Assembly (NCBI GenBank): GCA_019648995.1
Contig: BLXT01007636.1
Location: 324,162 to 352,467 of the forward strand
Source: Plakobranchus ocellatus
Lineage: Eukaryota > Mollusca > Gastropoda > Plakobranchidae
Reading direction: 5' to 3'
DNA: 28,306 nucleotides
Positions 13,301 to 20,693 of the stretch are shown here, piece after piece. A model generated the notes under the pieces. The model was given only the letters and a program-made list of their open reading frames with translations, ran no database searches and was not told the origin of the DNA. The first letter of the stretch is position 1, and each line of letters begins with the position of its first letter. The position numbers were made by a program, and so were the translations under genes.

Positions 13301-16300
13301 TATGTTATCACTACACGGTTTTATTCTATTCAATTCTATTTTTTTGTGCCAGTTGAATAGGAAATTCAATTTTTAATATTATACTAGTGATATTATAGGA
13401 AAATGTAGAGGACTCTATGCATTTGTTTAAAGAGCCTTTTATTTTAGAGCTTATTAACTTGGTCTCAGTGAAGATTAATAAAAAGTCCTCTGTAGTTCAT
13501 TTTTTTCTTCTCAAGATTCTCACAGCCCATAATATTCACAACCCAGTAAAAGTTCAAGTACAGCCTTTTATTTTTCAATTCTTTTTCCTTTTTCTTAAAC
13601 TTCCTCTGCTTCCTGAAGAGACTCTCATCAAGAACTTCAAAAATTTAATTTTGAAAAAAAAAATAGAATTTTTGGCTGTTTTGCCAAAATGTGCACATTT
13701 ACATGGAAAGAAAATAAATATCTTAAGACTGCCTGACAATCGTAAAAAAAATAAACATTGAATATATGTACATGAGAGTATGTACAGAAAGTTTAAAGTC
13801 TGTCGCCTGTATTTGGAAAAAGTATGGCGGTGTAAACATGCTGTCCATAACATTGTTAAAAATTAATTATTTAAAAAATTCATGCAGTTATTAGATATTG
13901 GGCATGAGGTACAACAATAATTTTTTAAAATTCTTAGAGTTTAAAAAATCTATCGGTTTCAGAGGTCATTTTATTATTATCATGAAAATCAAATTTTGAT
14001 TTGGTATCTATTATTAGCAAAATGTTTTAAGTCCAGAGAAGACAGTTTTTAAGAAAACCTAGTTAATGGCAAGGTAACTTATGCATCAAGTATACGGTTT
14101 TATTTTTGTCATATTGCACTCTCAATTACCACAGTTCACACGCAGTACCAAAAATGAAATTTTCCCAGTGTTTCAAACTATAAAGTGAACCAATAGTCTC
14201 TTTTTTGCGCCAAAATTGGATATACTGGTGTTAAAAAAAAAACTCAAATAAGTTTCGCATTTATTTTTTTTCGCATTTCAGTTATCTCTATTCTAAGCTA
14301 TCCTCTAATGAAAATCTTTTCGTAATCACCTTTGGAGTCTTATTTCTTTGGTTGAGCTGTGTAAAATCACCTTGTATTAAAATATTTTGCAGACCGATGG
14401 AGCCTCTGCTTGTCTCATTATGTCAGAGGAGAAAGCTCTGGCCATGGGATTCAAACCTAAAGCCTACCTGCGTGACTTTTTGTATGTGGCTCAGGATCCT
14501 AAAGACCAGCTTTTGTTAGGGTGAGTTAAATGTAATAATTTTGCCATTATTATATTGGCTGTGGTGTTGACCAAATATATGCTGGGTGAAATCTGGTCAC
14601 TTTGGACTGTTTTGGTAACACAAAACTGCTCTATTTTAATAGGAAATTAAATAATCTGTATAAAAAATGATCTAAAAAAGCATTGTTGAAGTTCGCTAGA
14701 GATTTTAATTTTTTGGACACAACTGGTATACCTCCCAAGATTGCTCCAATTTTTTTTTTTCTCATCCTATTAGCAAATCTGAAGTTTTCCTAGGACATCT
14801 CTTCCTGAATGATCTGTATCCACTAAATTTTGTTTAAAAAAAAAAAGACTTTTTTTTAATCATTGGAAATTTGTTTAAAGTTAATATTAGATAAGATTTG
14901 AAGACCACATTTTTCTGACTACTTTTTTATTGACTGTGCTTTGAGTGTTTTAAAGCAATCAACAGTTCAAAGTGTATTTGTCACTTTACGTAAATCCTAA
15001 GAGTTTAGGTACTCAGCGATGTACTTCCATGTGCTAAAATTGAAATGAAACTGATTTTACTTTAAATAAAGCCATTTGTAATTTACGTTAAAGATGCTGA
15101 ATATCATATTTGACTTTTATTTTTTTTTTGCCTCAAGACCTGCCTATGCTACGCCACGAGTTTTGAAGAAGGCAGGCCTTACTCTGAATGACATTGATGT
15201 ATTTGAGTACCATGAGGCATTTGCAGTAAGCAATAATTGGCTGTATTGTAATAACTCATATTTTTTTTTTATATTAATGTGAATATTTTTGGGGTATTCA
15301 ATCATAAAATCTTTTATTATATTGATTTATAGAAATGCGTTATAGCATGAACTTGTATAAATAAATACCATAAGACCACCAAGGTCAAAACTAGGATATG
15401 CAGAGTGCAATATGTAGCCCTAATTATTTTTCCCACTCATCGCCATCTTACAGACAGTCTCTTATGAACTATATTCCCTTTCTTGCAGTTTTTATGGTAT
15501 TTTAAAAGTGGATCCTCGTTTGGTCCCAGAGAAGATTAAAAGTAAATTTGCACTTTTATTCTCAAAACAAAAAAGTTCTAAAATAAAACTAATATTTTTA
15601 TATTTATCTAATGCTCCTTCAAATTACACATTTTTTGGCTAAAGAAGTGATGTAAAATGGAATTACTTCTTCGTTCAAAAATCTTTCATGGATATTAAAT
15701 AGCAGTAAACAGTTTAGAACCTCCACAAACGCCATGAGAAAATTTAGAGTAAATTCATAATTTTTGTTTTTGCTTTTCTTATTTTGTGCTGGCTTTTGTC
15801 TAGTTATGTCCAAAAGATTTTGTGAGATAAATTGGATATCTGTAACTTCTTATTCTTTTTTTCCTTTGAATTAGGGTCAAATTCTGGCAAACATGAAAGC
15901 TTTGGAATCTGATTATTTTGCCAAGACTTACATGGGACTTCCTTCCAAAGTAAGCTGTTCATTAGTGAAATTGGCTGAATTTAGTTGCTTGAGATCACTC
16001 CTAATGAATAGAATGTCTTAATTTTTTTTTTTTTTTAACTTAAAAATCCAATCTTTGAGATCGTAATAAACAAGGTATAAGGGGCGTTGGTGGCACAGTG
16101 GCTTGTGAGTCGGCCCTGAGATCTGCAGGACCCTTCTGTCGCAGGTTCGAGCCCCGCCATTGGTGCCCCGGCCTGACAAAGGGCCTAAAAGCCTGAGGTC
16201 ACCCTGTTCAGGGATGGCTATATACAAAAACCCAAACCCTTGTGAAAGAGGTATCGGTCTATTTCAATGGTTTTAAATATTCAAAAAGTGATTTCCAACT

Positions 16301-19300
16301 AATTTGGACTGGTCTCCAGGATATCCTGATTTTTTTCATTAACATTCACTGGAGTGATGACCCTTGAATCAACACCTGTTACTGTTAATTTTACTTTTAC
16401 ATTTTTATATGAAAGAGTTGATAATAATGTTCTGTCTAGTATAATACATAGAAATTGTCATGAAGACAGGTACTATCGTTATAACTAGTTGTCACAAACA
16501 GATTACAATAGAACACTTCATAAAGCTGTTGTCTGGCTCTGTAATAGTGCTTTTTTTTTTCTCCTTTAAAACATATGATCCTGTTTTACATGTAGATTCC
16601 TAGTGTATGAACGTCTCATTCAGGTTTCCCATCCAAGGAGGGTGACTGGTCTATAGTAAGATTTACTTCGTTTTGCTTGTGTCATAGATTGTTTTGACTC
16701 TCAAGTAATTTTCATTGCTTTTGATAGGACACGGGGCCTTTTTTTAATGTTAAGAGTAGCAGTTTAGTTTGGGAGACCGGCGAGAAACCCCTCCATGCTT
16801 AGGAGACTTAATGGGTTAGACGCCTGGCTGCCATGCAAAGATTTATCACCTGCGGTAATTAGATCTGACAGGCGCCGGCGACCTTATCTGATGCGGCTTG
16901 CCTTTGCATACCGGGCGCGGCAGTAGAATACAAAATGTGCACAAATGCCGACTTTTCAACCGTTCAGTCGCAAAAGTCAAACTTTCTAACATAGTCAAGA
17001 GTGGTATCATTTAAACGACATTTTTCTGCTCTATAAGACGCACTAAAAAAAATTCTTTCTTGTGAATATATCATGGATATATCACCCGTTTTCTGTGGTA
17101 TGTGTTAGTGATTGAAATTTTCGTGGAAAATCTGTGATTTTTTAATNNNNNNNNNNNNNNNNNNNNNNNNNNNNNNNNNNNNNNNNNNNNNNNNNNNNNN
17201 NNNNNNNNNNNNNNNNNNNNNNNNNNNNNNNNNNNNNNNNNNNNNNNNNNNNNNNNNNNNNNNNNNNNNNNNNNNNNNNNNNNNNNNNNNNNNNNNNNNN
17301 NNNNNNNNNNNNNNNNNNNNNNNNNNNNNNNNNNNNNNNNNNNNNNNNNNNNNNNNNNNNNNNNNNNNNNNNNNNNNNNNNNNNNNNNNNNNNNNNNNNN
17401 NNNNNNNNNNNNNNNNNNNNNNNNNNNNNNNNNNNNNNNNNNNNNNNNNNNNNNNNNNNNNNNNNNNNNNNNNNNNNNNNNNNNNNNNNNNNNNNNNNNN
17501 NNNNNNNNNNNNNNNNNNNNNNNNNNNNNNNNNNNNNNNNNNNNNNNNNNNNNNNNNNNNNNNNNNNNNNNNNNNNNNNNNNNNNNNNNNNNNNNAGGTC
17601 AAAACTAGGATATTCAGAGTGCAATATGTAGACCTAATTTTTTTCGCTACTCATCGCCATATTATAGACAGTCTCTTATGAACAATATCCCCTTTCTTGC
17701 AGTTTTTATGGTTTTTTAAAAGTGGATCCTCATTTAGTCCCAGAGAAGATTAAAAGTAAATTTGCGCTTTTATTCCCAAAAAAAAAATGTCAAAGATAAA
17801 ACTTATATTTTTATATTTATCTAATGCTACTTCAAAATACACATTTTTTGGCTAAAGAAGTGATGTAAAATGGAATTACTTCTTCGTTCAGAAAATCATT
17901 CATGGATATTAAATAGCAGTAAACAGTCTAGAACTTCCACAAATACCATAAGAAAACAGAGTAAATTTAAAAAATTTCATAAATTTATAATTTTTGTTTC
18001 TGCTCTTCTTATTTTGTGCTGGTTTTTGTCTATGTCCAAAAGATTTTTTGAAATAAATTGGATATCTGTAACTTCTTATTCTTTTTTTTGCTTTGAATTA
18101 GGGACAAATTCTGGCAAACATGAAAGCTTTGGAATCTGATTATTTTGCCAAGACTTACATGGGACTTCCTTCCAAAGTAAGCTGTTCTTTATTGAAATTA
18201 GCTGAATTTAGGTTGCTTGAAATCACTCCTAATGACAAGAATGTCTTAATTTTTTTTTTTTTTTTCAAAAACTTAAAAATATTATCTTTGAGATCATAAT
18301 AAACGTTTCTATATCCTGTTTTTATCATTTCAAACCTCATTGAAAGAGGTATCAATCTATTTCAATAGTTTTAAATATTCAAAAAGTGATTTCCAACTAA
18401 TTTGGACTGGTCTCCAGGCTATCCTGATTTTTTTTTTCATCAACATTTACTGGAGTGATGACCCTTGAATTAACACTTGTTACTGCTAATTTTACTTTTA
18501 CATTTTTATATGAAAGAGTTGATAACAATGTTCTATCTATTATAATACATAGAAATTGTCATGAAGACAGATACTATCATTATAACTAGTAGTAAAAAAC
18601 GGATTACAATATAACAGGAACACTTCATAAAGTTGTTGTCTAGCTCTGTAATAGTGCTTTTTTTCTTTTCTTTAAAACATATGATCCTTTTTTACATGTA
18701 GATTCCTAGTGCATGAATGTCCATCCAAGGAGTGTGACTAGTCTGTAACAAGATTTACTTTATTTTGCTTGTATCGTAGATTGTTTTGACTCACAAGTAA
18801 TTTTCATTGCTTTTGATAGGAGCTATTGGCAGTAGTAGAGTAGAGGGTTTAAGAAGTTTCAAATTCCTACAGGCTGGTGCTCCACCCATGGACAAGATGA
18901 ATTTGTGGGGCGGCTCTCTCTCTCTGGGTCATCCATTTGGAGCGACGGGTGTGAGGCTTGCAACCACTGCAGCCAACAGGCTCATTAAGGAGGATGGACA
19001 GTTTGCTCTGCTGGCTGCCTGCGCTGCAGGAGGACATGTGAGTCTGCCTGTTATTCAAAACTTTTTTATGTTTTATATTGCTTTTAATATTCCTTATATC
19101 TTGAAAGTGCTGGATTTGATTCACAGTTTGACTAGGAGAATTTGCATTCCCAAAACTGCAATTTTATCATAAATTCAGGAAACGTGCCTATTTCTTTTTG
19201 TTTTTTTTTTTGTAAGAAAGAGGCACATTTCCTGATTTTGAGATAAAATAACAACAAAAAACAAACAAACCTGAAGGTGTGTTATAAGTCTGGTCTATTG

Positions 19301-20693
19301 CTGAGTGGGTGTGAGCCATTTTTTCTTTTGAAATTTTGTTTTCAATTCTGGCAAAGGAAAAAGGGTGTGGAATCTGAAAGAAAAAGAGAATTCATCCATT
19401 TTTTCATGTATTTAACTAGATAACCTGTTTAATTCAGGGCAGTTTTATCATGTGCTCTGTTAGGCCTCATTGTCTGATTGTTGTCCAAGAATGATAGGAT
19501 AGAGAGTATGAGCAACAAAGGCTGATGTGCAAACTAAAATGAAGGGTAAAAACAAGCTCACTTGTTGTTTCCATAATCCTGGATCATATTTATTTTCCAA
19601 GCCGCTTTTTTAGTTCAACTGCTTCAAATTTGAATTTGGATGTTAGGTAGATCAAAATGCCCCCTTGAGAGGTAAACCTGTATGTTAACTGATTTAGGCA
19701 TAGACCTAGATTAGGCCTGATTTTTTAAAAGTTATTAGATGTTAAGAACATAATAATATGGGCTGATATTGTCATAGGGGGGGAGCGGTGGCTCATCTGG
19801 TAGGGCAGTTGGCTACCAAATCATTGCCCCTCTGTATCCACTTAGCGCTAAATGGGTAGCTAGGTCTCTTAAGACCCGGCAAAAGTAAAGGCGGTGAGGA
19901 CAGCAATGGCAAACTACCTCATAATGCCGTATGCCAAGAACAATCAGGACCCTACTCCTGGTTCCCCGATGCTTGGACTAAGCTAGAGACCTACTTTACT
20001 TTTTTTTTTTATTATTATTGTCATTGAATTTCATCAAGTCTAACTGATGCTAGTGGTAACCGCATATAGTGCACTAAATAGCATTCAATGCAGTGACTCT
20101 GTGTTTGGTTTGAAAAGAAAGTTCCACCTTTTAATGCCAGCACAAAATCAATGGCAGGGATGCAGAATCTACATCCAGATATAAGTGCTTTCCCTTTTCA
20201 TACATAAAATGTCTTTTTCATCTTTCCCTCTAAATAAACTACTAGTAGTAGGACATCTGGAAATTAACTTTTGAGCCTGATTTTCCAAATCTGTTGCCAA
20301 GTAATGTTGTCCAAGGAGGTAAGATGTTGACAAAAAGTGAGGTTAAAATCCTGATTTGCAAGAATTCTCGGTAATAAACAGCTTTATCAAACTTTGTGCT
20401 GCAGTGTTTGTTACCTTATTTGTCAGGCATGGTTTCTTCTTTCTGCCCTAGAAGAATTTGATAATAAGGATGTTAACAACTTGAAATATTATCATATTTT
20501 TTTTTTCCTGTGGTTTTTTTGGGTTTTTTTTTTTGGGGGGGGGGGGTTTGTATAACCAATTTAGAAGTGTGAAATTTATGTATTTTAGCCTCATAGAAAA
20601 GAAATCCTCCTTGCCCATCAATTTTAAAATATTTTTCTTCTTTTTTCGTATCAGGGCCATGCAATGATTATTGAGAGGTATCCATCCTCTTAA
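1219..20693 (+). CDS. HADHB: Trifunctional enzyme subunit beta, mitochondrial (3-ketoacyl-CoA thiolase); whole gene, 14 coding exons
   Basis: Thiolase subunit of the mitochondrial trifunctional protein. It cleaves long-chain 3-ketoacyl-CoA with CoA to acetyl-CoA plus an acyl-CoA two carbons shorter, in complex with HADHA at the inner membrane. Coding exons: 1219-1261, 2519-2584, 3119-3248, 3955-3986, 4514-4581, 5404-5491, 7235-7518, 9749-9836, 11014-11138, 14393-14520, 15138-15225, 15875-15949 (or its copy 18102-18176), 18873-19037, 20655-20693. With one exon 12 this gives 1419 nt and 472 residues; with both, 497. All introns are GT-AG and all phases agree. Visible motifs: nucleophile Cys133 in [18 protein letters not shown] (157-165), [10 protein letters not shown] (218-227), GTVTAANAS (298-306), HEAF (His376), GHP (His425) and CAAGG (Cys455). 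HEAF, rather than the NEAF of many thiolases, fits the TFP-beta branch. Residues 1-52 lack Asp and Glu, fitting a presequence. The assignment is by recognition of the family. Confidence 0.96.
1262..2518 (+). other. HADHB intron 1
   Basis: AT-rich intron beginning with the tail of the AGATCT cluster and holding a TAGGCCTA palindrome at 2034-2041. No coding signal, RNA gene or recognisable mobile element is seen. Confidence 0.8.
2519..2584 (+). CDS. HADHB: HADHB exon 2 (rest of presequence)
   Basis: Follows an AG acceptor at 2517-2518 and ends before the donor GTGAGT. It completes Gly15 and encodes residues 16-36, including [12 protein letters not shown] and then an Ala-rich stretch. There are no acidic residues. 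A processing site near Arg18 is possible but only inferred. The phase (1 in, 1 out) joins exons 1 and 3 exactly. Confidence 0.85.
2585..3118 (+). other. HADHB intron 2
   Basis: AT-rich intron with a TAGGCCTA palindrome at 2796-2803 and poly-T runs. Nothing else is recognised. Confidence 0.85.
3119..3248 (+). CDS. HADHB: HADHB exon 3 (start of the thiolase fold)
   Basis: Encodes residues 37-79 and part of Lys80, including [13 protein letters not shown] and then [14 protein letters not shown]. This is the conserved N-terminal beta strand and first helix of the thiolase domain (human VVVVDGVRTPF and [12 protein letters not shown]). The acceptor is TTTCTCAG and the donor GTAGGT. Confidence 0.97.
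3249..3954 (+). other. HADHB intron 3
   Basis: AT-rich intron with no recognisable element. The open frame on the opposite strand at 3711-3911 has low-complexity, AT-driven composition and no family signal. Confidence 0.85.
3955..3986 (+). CDS. HADHB: HADHB exon 4 (32-nt short exon)
   Basis: Completes Lys80 and encodes [10 protein letters not shown] (81-90) plus the first base of Asp91. It is too short for ORF finding, but it is required by the phases on both sides and matches human GLLHRTSVPK. The acceptor is TTTAACAG and the donor GTAAAG. Confidence 0.95.
3987..4513 (+). other. HADHB intron 4
   Basis: Very AT-rich intron with many T runs. No coding or repeat-family signal. Confidence 0.85.
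4514..4581 (+). CDS. HADHB: HADHB exon 5
   Basis: Completes Asp91 and encodes residues 92-113 ([22 protein letters not shown], given here as two parts: [10 protein letters not shown] and [12 protein letters not shown]). It corresponds to the strongly conserved VDYIIFGTV and VKTSNVARE blocks of TFP-beta. The acceptor is CTGTAAAG, with a weak pyrimidine tract, and the donor is GTATGA. Confidence 0.97.
4582..5403 (+). other. HADHB intron 5
   Basis: AT-rich intron with T runs, including one close to the acceptor of exon 6. The short open frames on both strands have no recognisable content. Confidence 0.85.
5404..5491 (+). CDS. HADHB: HADHB exon 6 (catalytic cysteine exon)
   Basis: Encodes residues 114-142 plus the first base of Gly143. 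It contains [18 protein letters not shown]; Cys133 is the nucleophile that takes the acyl group in thiolysis. The donor GTTTGT is a non-optimal GT donor, but the next exon continues the conserved frame ([10 protein letters not shown]). Confidence 0.97.
5492..7234 (+). other. HADHB intron 6
   Basis: A 1.7-kb AT-rich intron. An opposite-strand open frame at 6552-6755 sits in a patch of more balanced composition and could be a fragment of an old mobile element, but no motif is recognised. Nothing else is supported. Confidence 0.8.
7235..7518 (+). CDS. HADHB: HADHB exon 7 (largest exon, 284 nt)
   Basis: Encodes residues 143-237. It has [20 protein letters not shown], then [11 protein letters not shown], a variable stretch around 176-204, and [17 protein letters not shown] followed by [15 protein letters not shown]. 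The variable stretch is an insertion-like loop region that in TFP-beta is thought to face the membrane (family knowledge, not visible here). The acceptor is ATTCTTAG and the donor GTAAAT. Confidence 0.98.
7519..9748 (+). other. HADHB intron 7, with recurrent GGACATAAC motif
   Basis: A 2.2-kb intron. GACATAAC or a close form recurs at 7721 (GGATATAACA), 8060, 8612, 8796, 8825 and 9001, and in reverse orientation at 7889-7896 and 8447-8455. Three copies continue as ATTCACAA or a close form. This suggests internal repeats of an unrecognised, probably old mobile element. No protein-coding remnant is seen. Confidence 0.6.
9749..9836 (+). CDS. HADHB: HADHB exon 8
   Basis: Encodes residues 238-266 plus the first base of Gly267: [20 protein letters not shown] and then SDRLDYKVP. 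It matches the human [20 protein letters not shown] region. The acceptor is TTTTGTAG. The donor GTTTAT is weak but is supported by phase and homology. Confidence 0.97.
9837..11013 (+). other. HADHB intron 8
   Basis: AT-rich intron with short G8 and A9 runs near 10344 and 10470. No recognisable gene or element. Confidence 0.85.
11014..11138 (+). CDS. HADHB: HADHB exon 9
   Basis: Encodes residues 267-308: [20 protein letters not shown], then [21 protein letters not shown]. The GTVTAANAS block is the substrate-pocket loop shared by thiolases, and [15 protein letters not shown] is characteristic of the family. The acceptor is ATTGTAG and the donor GTGAGC. Confidence 0.98.
11139..14392 (+). other. 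HADHB intron 9 (longest gap-free intron, 3.25 kb)
   Basis: Holds a perfect 16-bp palindrome at 12432-12447, a C-rich patch near 12084-12098 and many T runs. Open frames at 11853-12104 and 13417-13761 are Phe/Lys/Leu-rich products of AT-rich DNA with no domain signal. I see no exon, RNA gene or element with defined ends. Confidence 0.8.
14393..14520 (+). CDS. HADHB: HADHB exon 10
   Basis: Encodes residues 309-350 and two bases of Gly351: [20 protein letters not shown], then [20 protein letters not shown] and LLG. It matches human [20 protein letters not shown] and DPKDQLLLG. The acceptor is TTTTGCAG and the donor GTGAGT. Confidence 0.98.
14521..15137 (+). other. HADHB intron 10
   Basis: AT-rich intron with a T run and CCTCAAG acceptor before exon 11. 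No other content is recognised. Confidence 0.85.
15138..15225 (+). CDS. HADHB: HADHB exon 11 (HEAF catalytic histidine)
   Basis: Completes Gly351 and encodes [20 protein letters not shown], then VFEYHEAFA (352-380). His376 in HEAF is one of the conserved catalytic histidines. It ends in phase 0 with donor GTAAGC. The next residues expected from the family are GQILAN, which is exactly how both exon 12 copies begin. Confidence 0.98.
15226..15874 (+). other. HADHB intron 11; duplicated block begins inside it
   Basis: From 15382 onward this intron is matched by sequence starting at 17596, immediately after the N gap. It contains an exon-like 53-nt segment at 15489-15541, with a CTTGCAG acceptor and a GTAAAT donor, described in the findings. 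Confidence 0.8.
15875..15949 (+). CDS. HADHB: HADHB exon 12, first copy (12a)
   Basis: 75 nt, phase 0 at both ends, encoding [20 protein letters not shown] and then GLPSK (residues 381-405). It matches human [20 protein letters not shown]. The acceptor is GAATTAG and the donor GTAAGC. It encodes exactly the same peptide as the exon at 18102, differing only by GGT versus GGA at the first codon. The sequence after its intron breaks off before any exon 13 is reached, and then comes the N gap. Confidence 0.93.
16072..16232 (+). mobile_element. tRNA-derived SINE inside duplicated copy 1
   Basis: Absent from the matching place in copy 2, so the boundaries are read directly from the alignment. The head resembles a tRNA gene, with an A-box-like TGGCACAGTGG at 16091-16101 and a B-box GGTTCGAGCCC at 16144-16154, correctly spaced for an RNA polymerase III internal promoter. 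A tRNA-unrelated body follows. I find no clear target-site duplication or A tail, and copy 2 has 26 bp of different sequence here, so the insertion came with a small deletion or the ends have been altered. Confidence 0.8.
16730..17146. mobile_element. Unmatched segment at the homology break; possible foldback or MITE-like element
   Basis: Copy 1 departs here from the sequence that leads to exon 13 in copy 2. The stretch 16770-16925 is clearly more GC-rich than its surroundings. It has a palindromic core CGCCGGCG at 16873-16880, with ATGCAAAG at 16833-16840 and its reverse complement CTTTGCAT at 16902-16909, an imperfect inverted repeat. It ends at the N gap, so neither full extent nor termini are visible. 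It could be an insertion in one haplotype, or a mis-joined contig end. Confidence 0.4.
17147..17595. other. Assembly gap (449 N)
   Basis: Unknown bases. The length is not a round placeholder number, which suggests it was estimated from read pairs. The gap lies between the two copies of the exon 12 block, so the structure of this part of the gene is unresolved. Confidence 1.
17596..18821 (+). repeat. Duplicated block, copy 2 (contains exon 12b)
   Basis: Begins at the first base after the assembly gap and runs to 52 bp before exon 13, where copy 1 changes to unrelated sequence. It lacks the SINE of copy 1 and has 26 bp (18305-18330) in its place. The left end is set by the gap, so the true extent of the homology is unknown. 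Confidence 0.95.
18102..18176 (+). CDS. HADHB: HADHB exon 12, second copy (12b)
   Basis: Second 75-nt phase 0-0 exon, identical in protein to the copy at 15875, with the same acceptor (GAATTAG) and donor (GTAAGC). It is contiguous with exon 13. Because both copies have phase 0 ends, splicing both in would add a 25-residue in-frame repeat just after the HEAF motif, which would probably disturb a tightly packed thiolase core. A single copy gives the length normal for the family. This could be a second haplotype placed in tandem by the assembly, or a real exon duplication. Confidence 0.9.
18177..18872 (+). other. HADHB intron 12 (between exon 12b and exon 13)
   Basis: The intron as it is contiguous with exon 13, 696 bp with GTAAGC donor and CCTACAG acceptor. 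It is mostly within duplicated copy 2. This is the best guide to the normal structure of the gene here. Confidence 0.85.
18873..19037 (+). CDS. HADHB: HADHB exon 13 (GHP histidine and CAAGG cysteine)
   Basis: Encodes residues 406-460: [20 protein letters not shown], then [20 protein letters not shown] and [15 protein letters not shown]. It carries His425 of the GHP motif and Cys455 of the CAAGG motif, which acts as the acid/base cysteine. I chose the acceptor CCTACAG at 18866-18872 because it keeps phase 0 after exon 12. The frame stays open upstream of it, but those codons have no family counterpart. The donor is GTGAGT. Confidence 0.96.
19776..20015 (+). mobile_element. SINE with 9-bp target-site duplication
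   Basis: The element is flanked by TATTGTCAT at 19767-19775 and 20016-20024, the mark of retroposition. The head has an A-box-like TGGCTCATCTGG at 19789-19800. The body is GC-richer than the intron, and the end is a T-rich/ATT tract. No clear B-box is visible at the usual spacing. It differs from the SINE at 16072, so at least two SINE families are present. The family name is not known to me. Confidence 0.75.
20524..20546 (+). repeat. T11-G12 homopolymer tract
   Basis: Eleven T followed by twelve G, within a T/G-rich stretch from about 20497. The uninterrupted G run can form strong secondary structure and is a likely site of length error in sequencing. Confidence 0.85.
20655..20693 (+). CDS. 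HADHB: HADHB exon 14 (C-terminus and stop)
   Basis: Encodes [12 protein letters not shown] and the TAA stop (461-472). It joins exon 13 to give [16 protein letters not shown], against human CAAGGQGHAMIVEAYP. The acceptor is CGTATCAG at 20647-20654. It is too short for ORF finding, but homology and phase make it certain. Confidence 0.96.
   Translation, partial: GHAMIIERYPSS

Larger units (their letters stand above)
15382..16729 (+). repeat. Duplicated block, copy 1 (contains exon 12a)
   Basis: Near copy of 17596-18821, in the same orientation. It covers the end of intron 11, exon 12 and most of the next intron. Homology begins at AGGTCAAAACTAGGATAT and ends at TTTTGATAGGA. In a 107-nt intron sample around 15470-15575 I count about 8 substitutions against copy 2; in the 75-nt exon there is one. 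The copy is longer than copy 2 mainly because of a SINE at 16072-16232. Confidence 0.95.
19038..20654 (+). other. HADHB intron 13, with SINE and T/G tract
   Basis: A 1.6-kb intron holding a SINE at 19776-20015 and a T11-G12 tract at 20524-20546, about 110 bp before the last exon. Otherwise AT-rich and unremarkable. Confidence 0.85.

Noticed and set aside
13417..13761. 114-codon open frame in intron 9
   Set aside because: Dominated by Phe, Lys, Leu and Asn from AT-rich DNA; no domain and no splice support.
16081..16154. Functional tRNA gene
   Set aside because: A- and B-boxes are present, but the sequence does not form a full cloverleaf by eye, continues into an unrelated body, and is an insertion relative to copy 2. 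It is a SINE head.
17105..17681. Open frames spanning the N gap on both strands
   Set aside because: They are open only because unknown bases were read as X; there is no coding evidence.
15875..18176. Mutually exclusive exon pair giving two isoforms
   Set aside because: The two exons encode the same peptide, so choosing between them would not change the protein. A functional isoform switch is not supported.
18822..18872. Longer exon 13 starting at the GATAG acceptor
   Set aside because: From that acceptor the frame in phase 0 meets TAG within a few codons, and the extra residues in the open frame have no counterpart in HADHB. The CCTACAG acceptor gives the family length.
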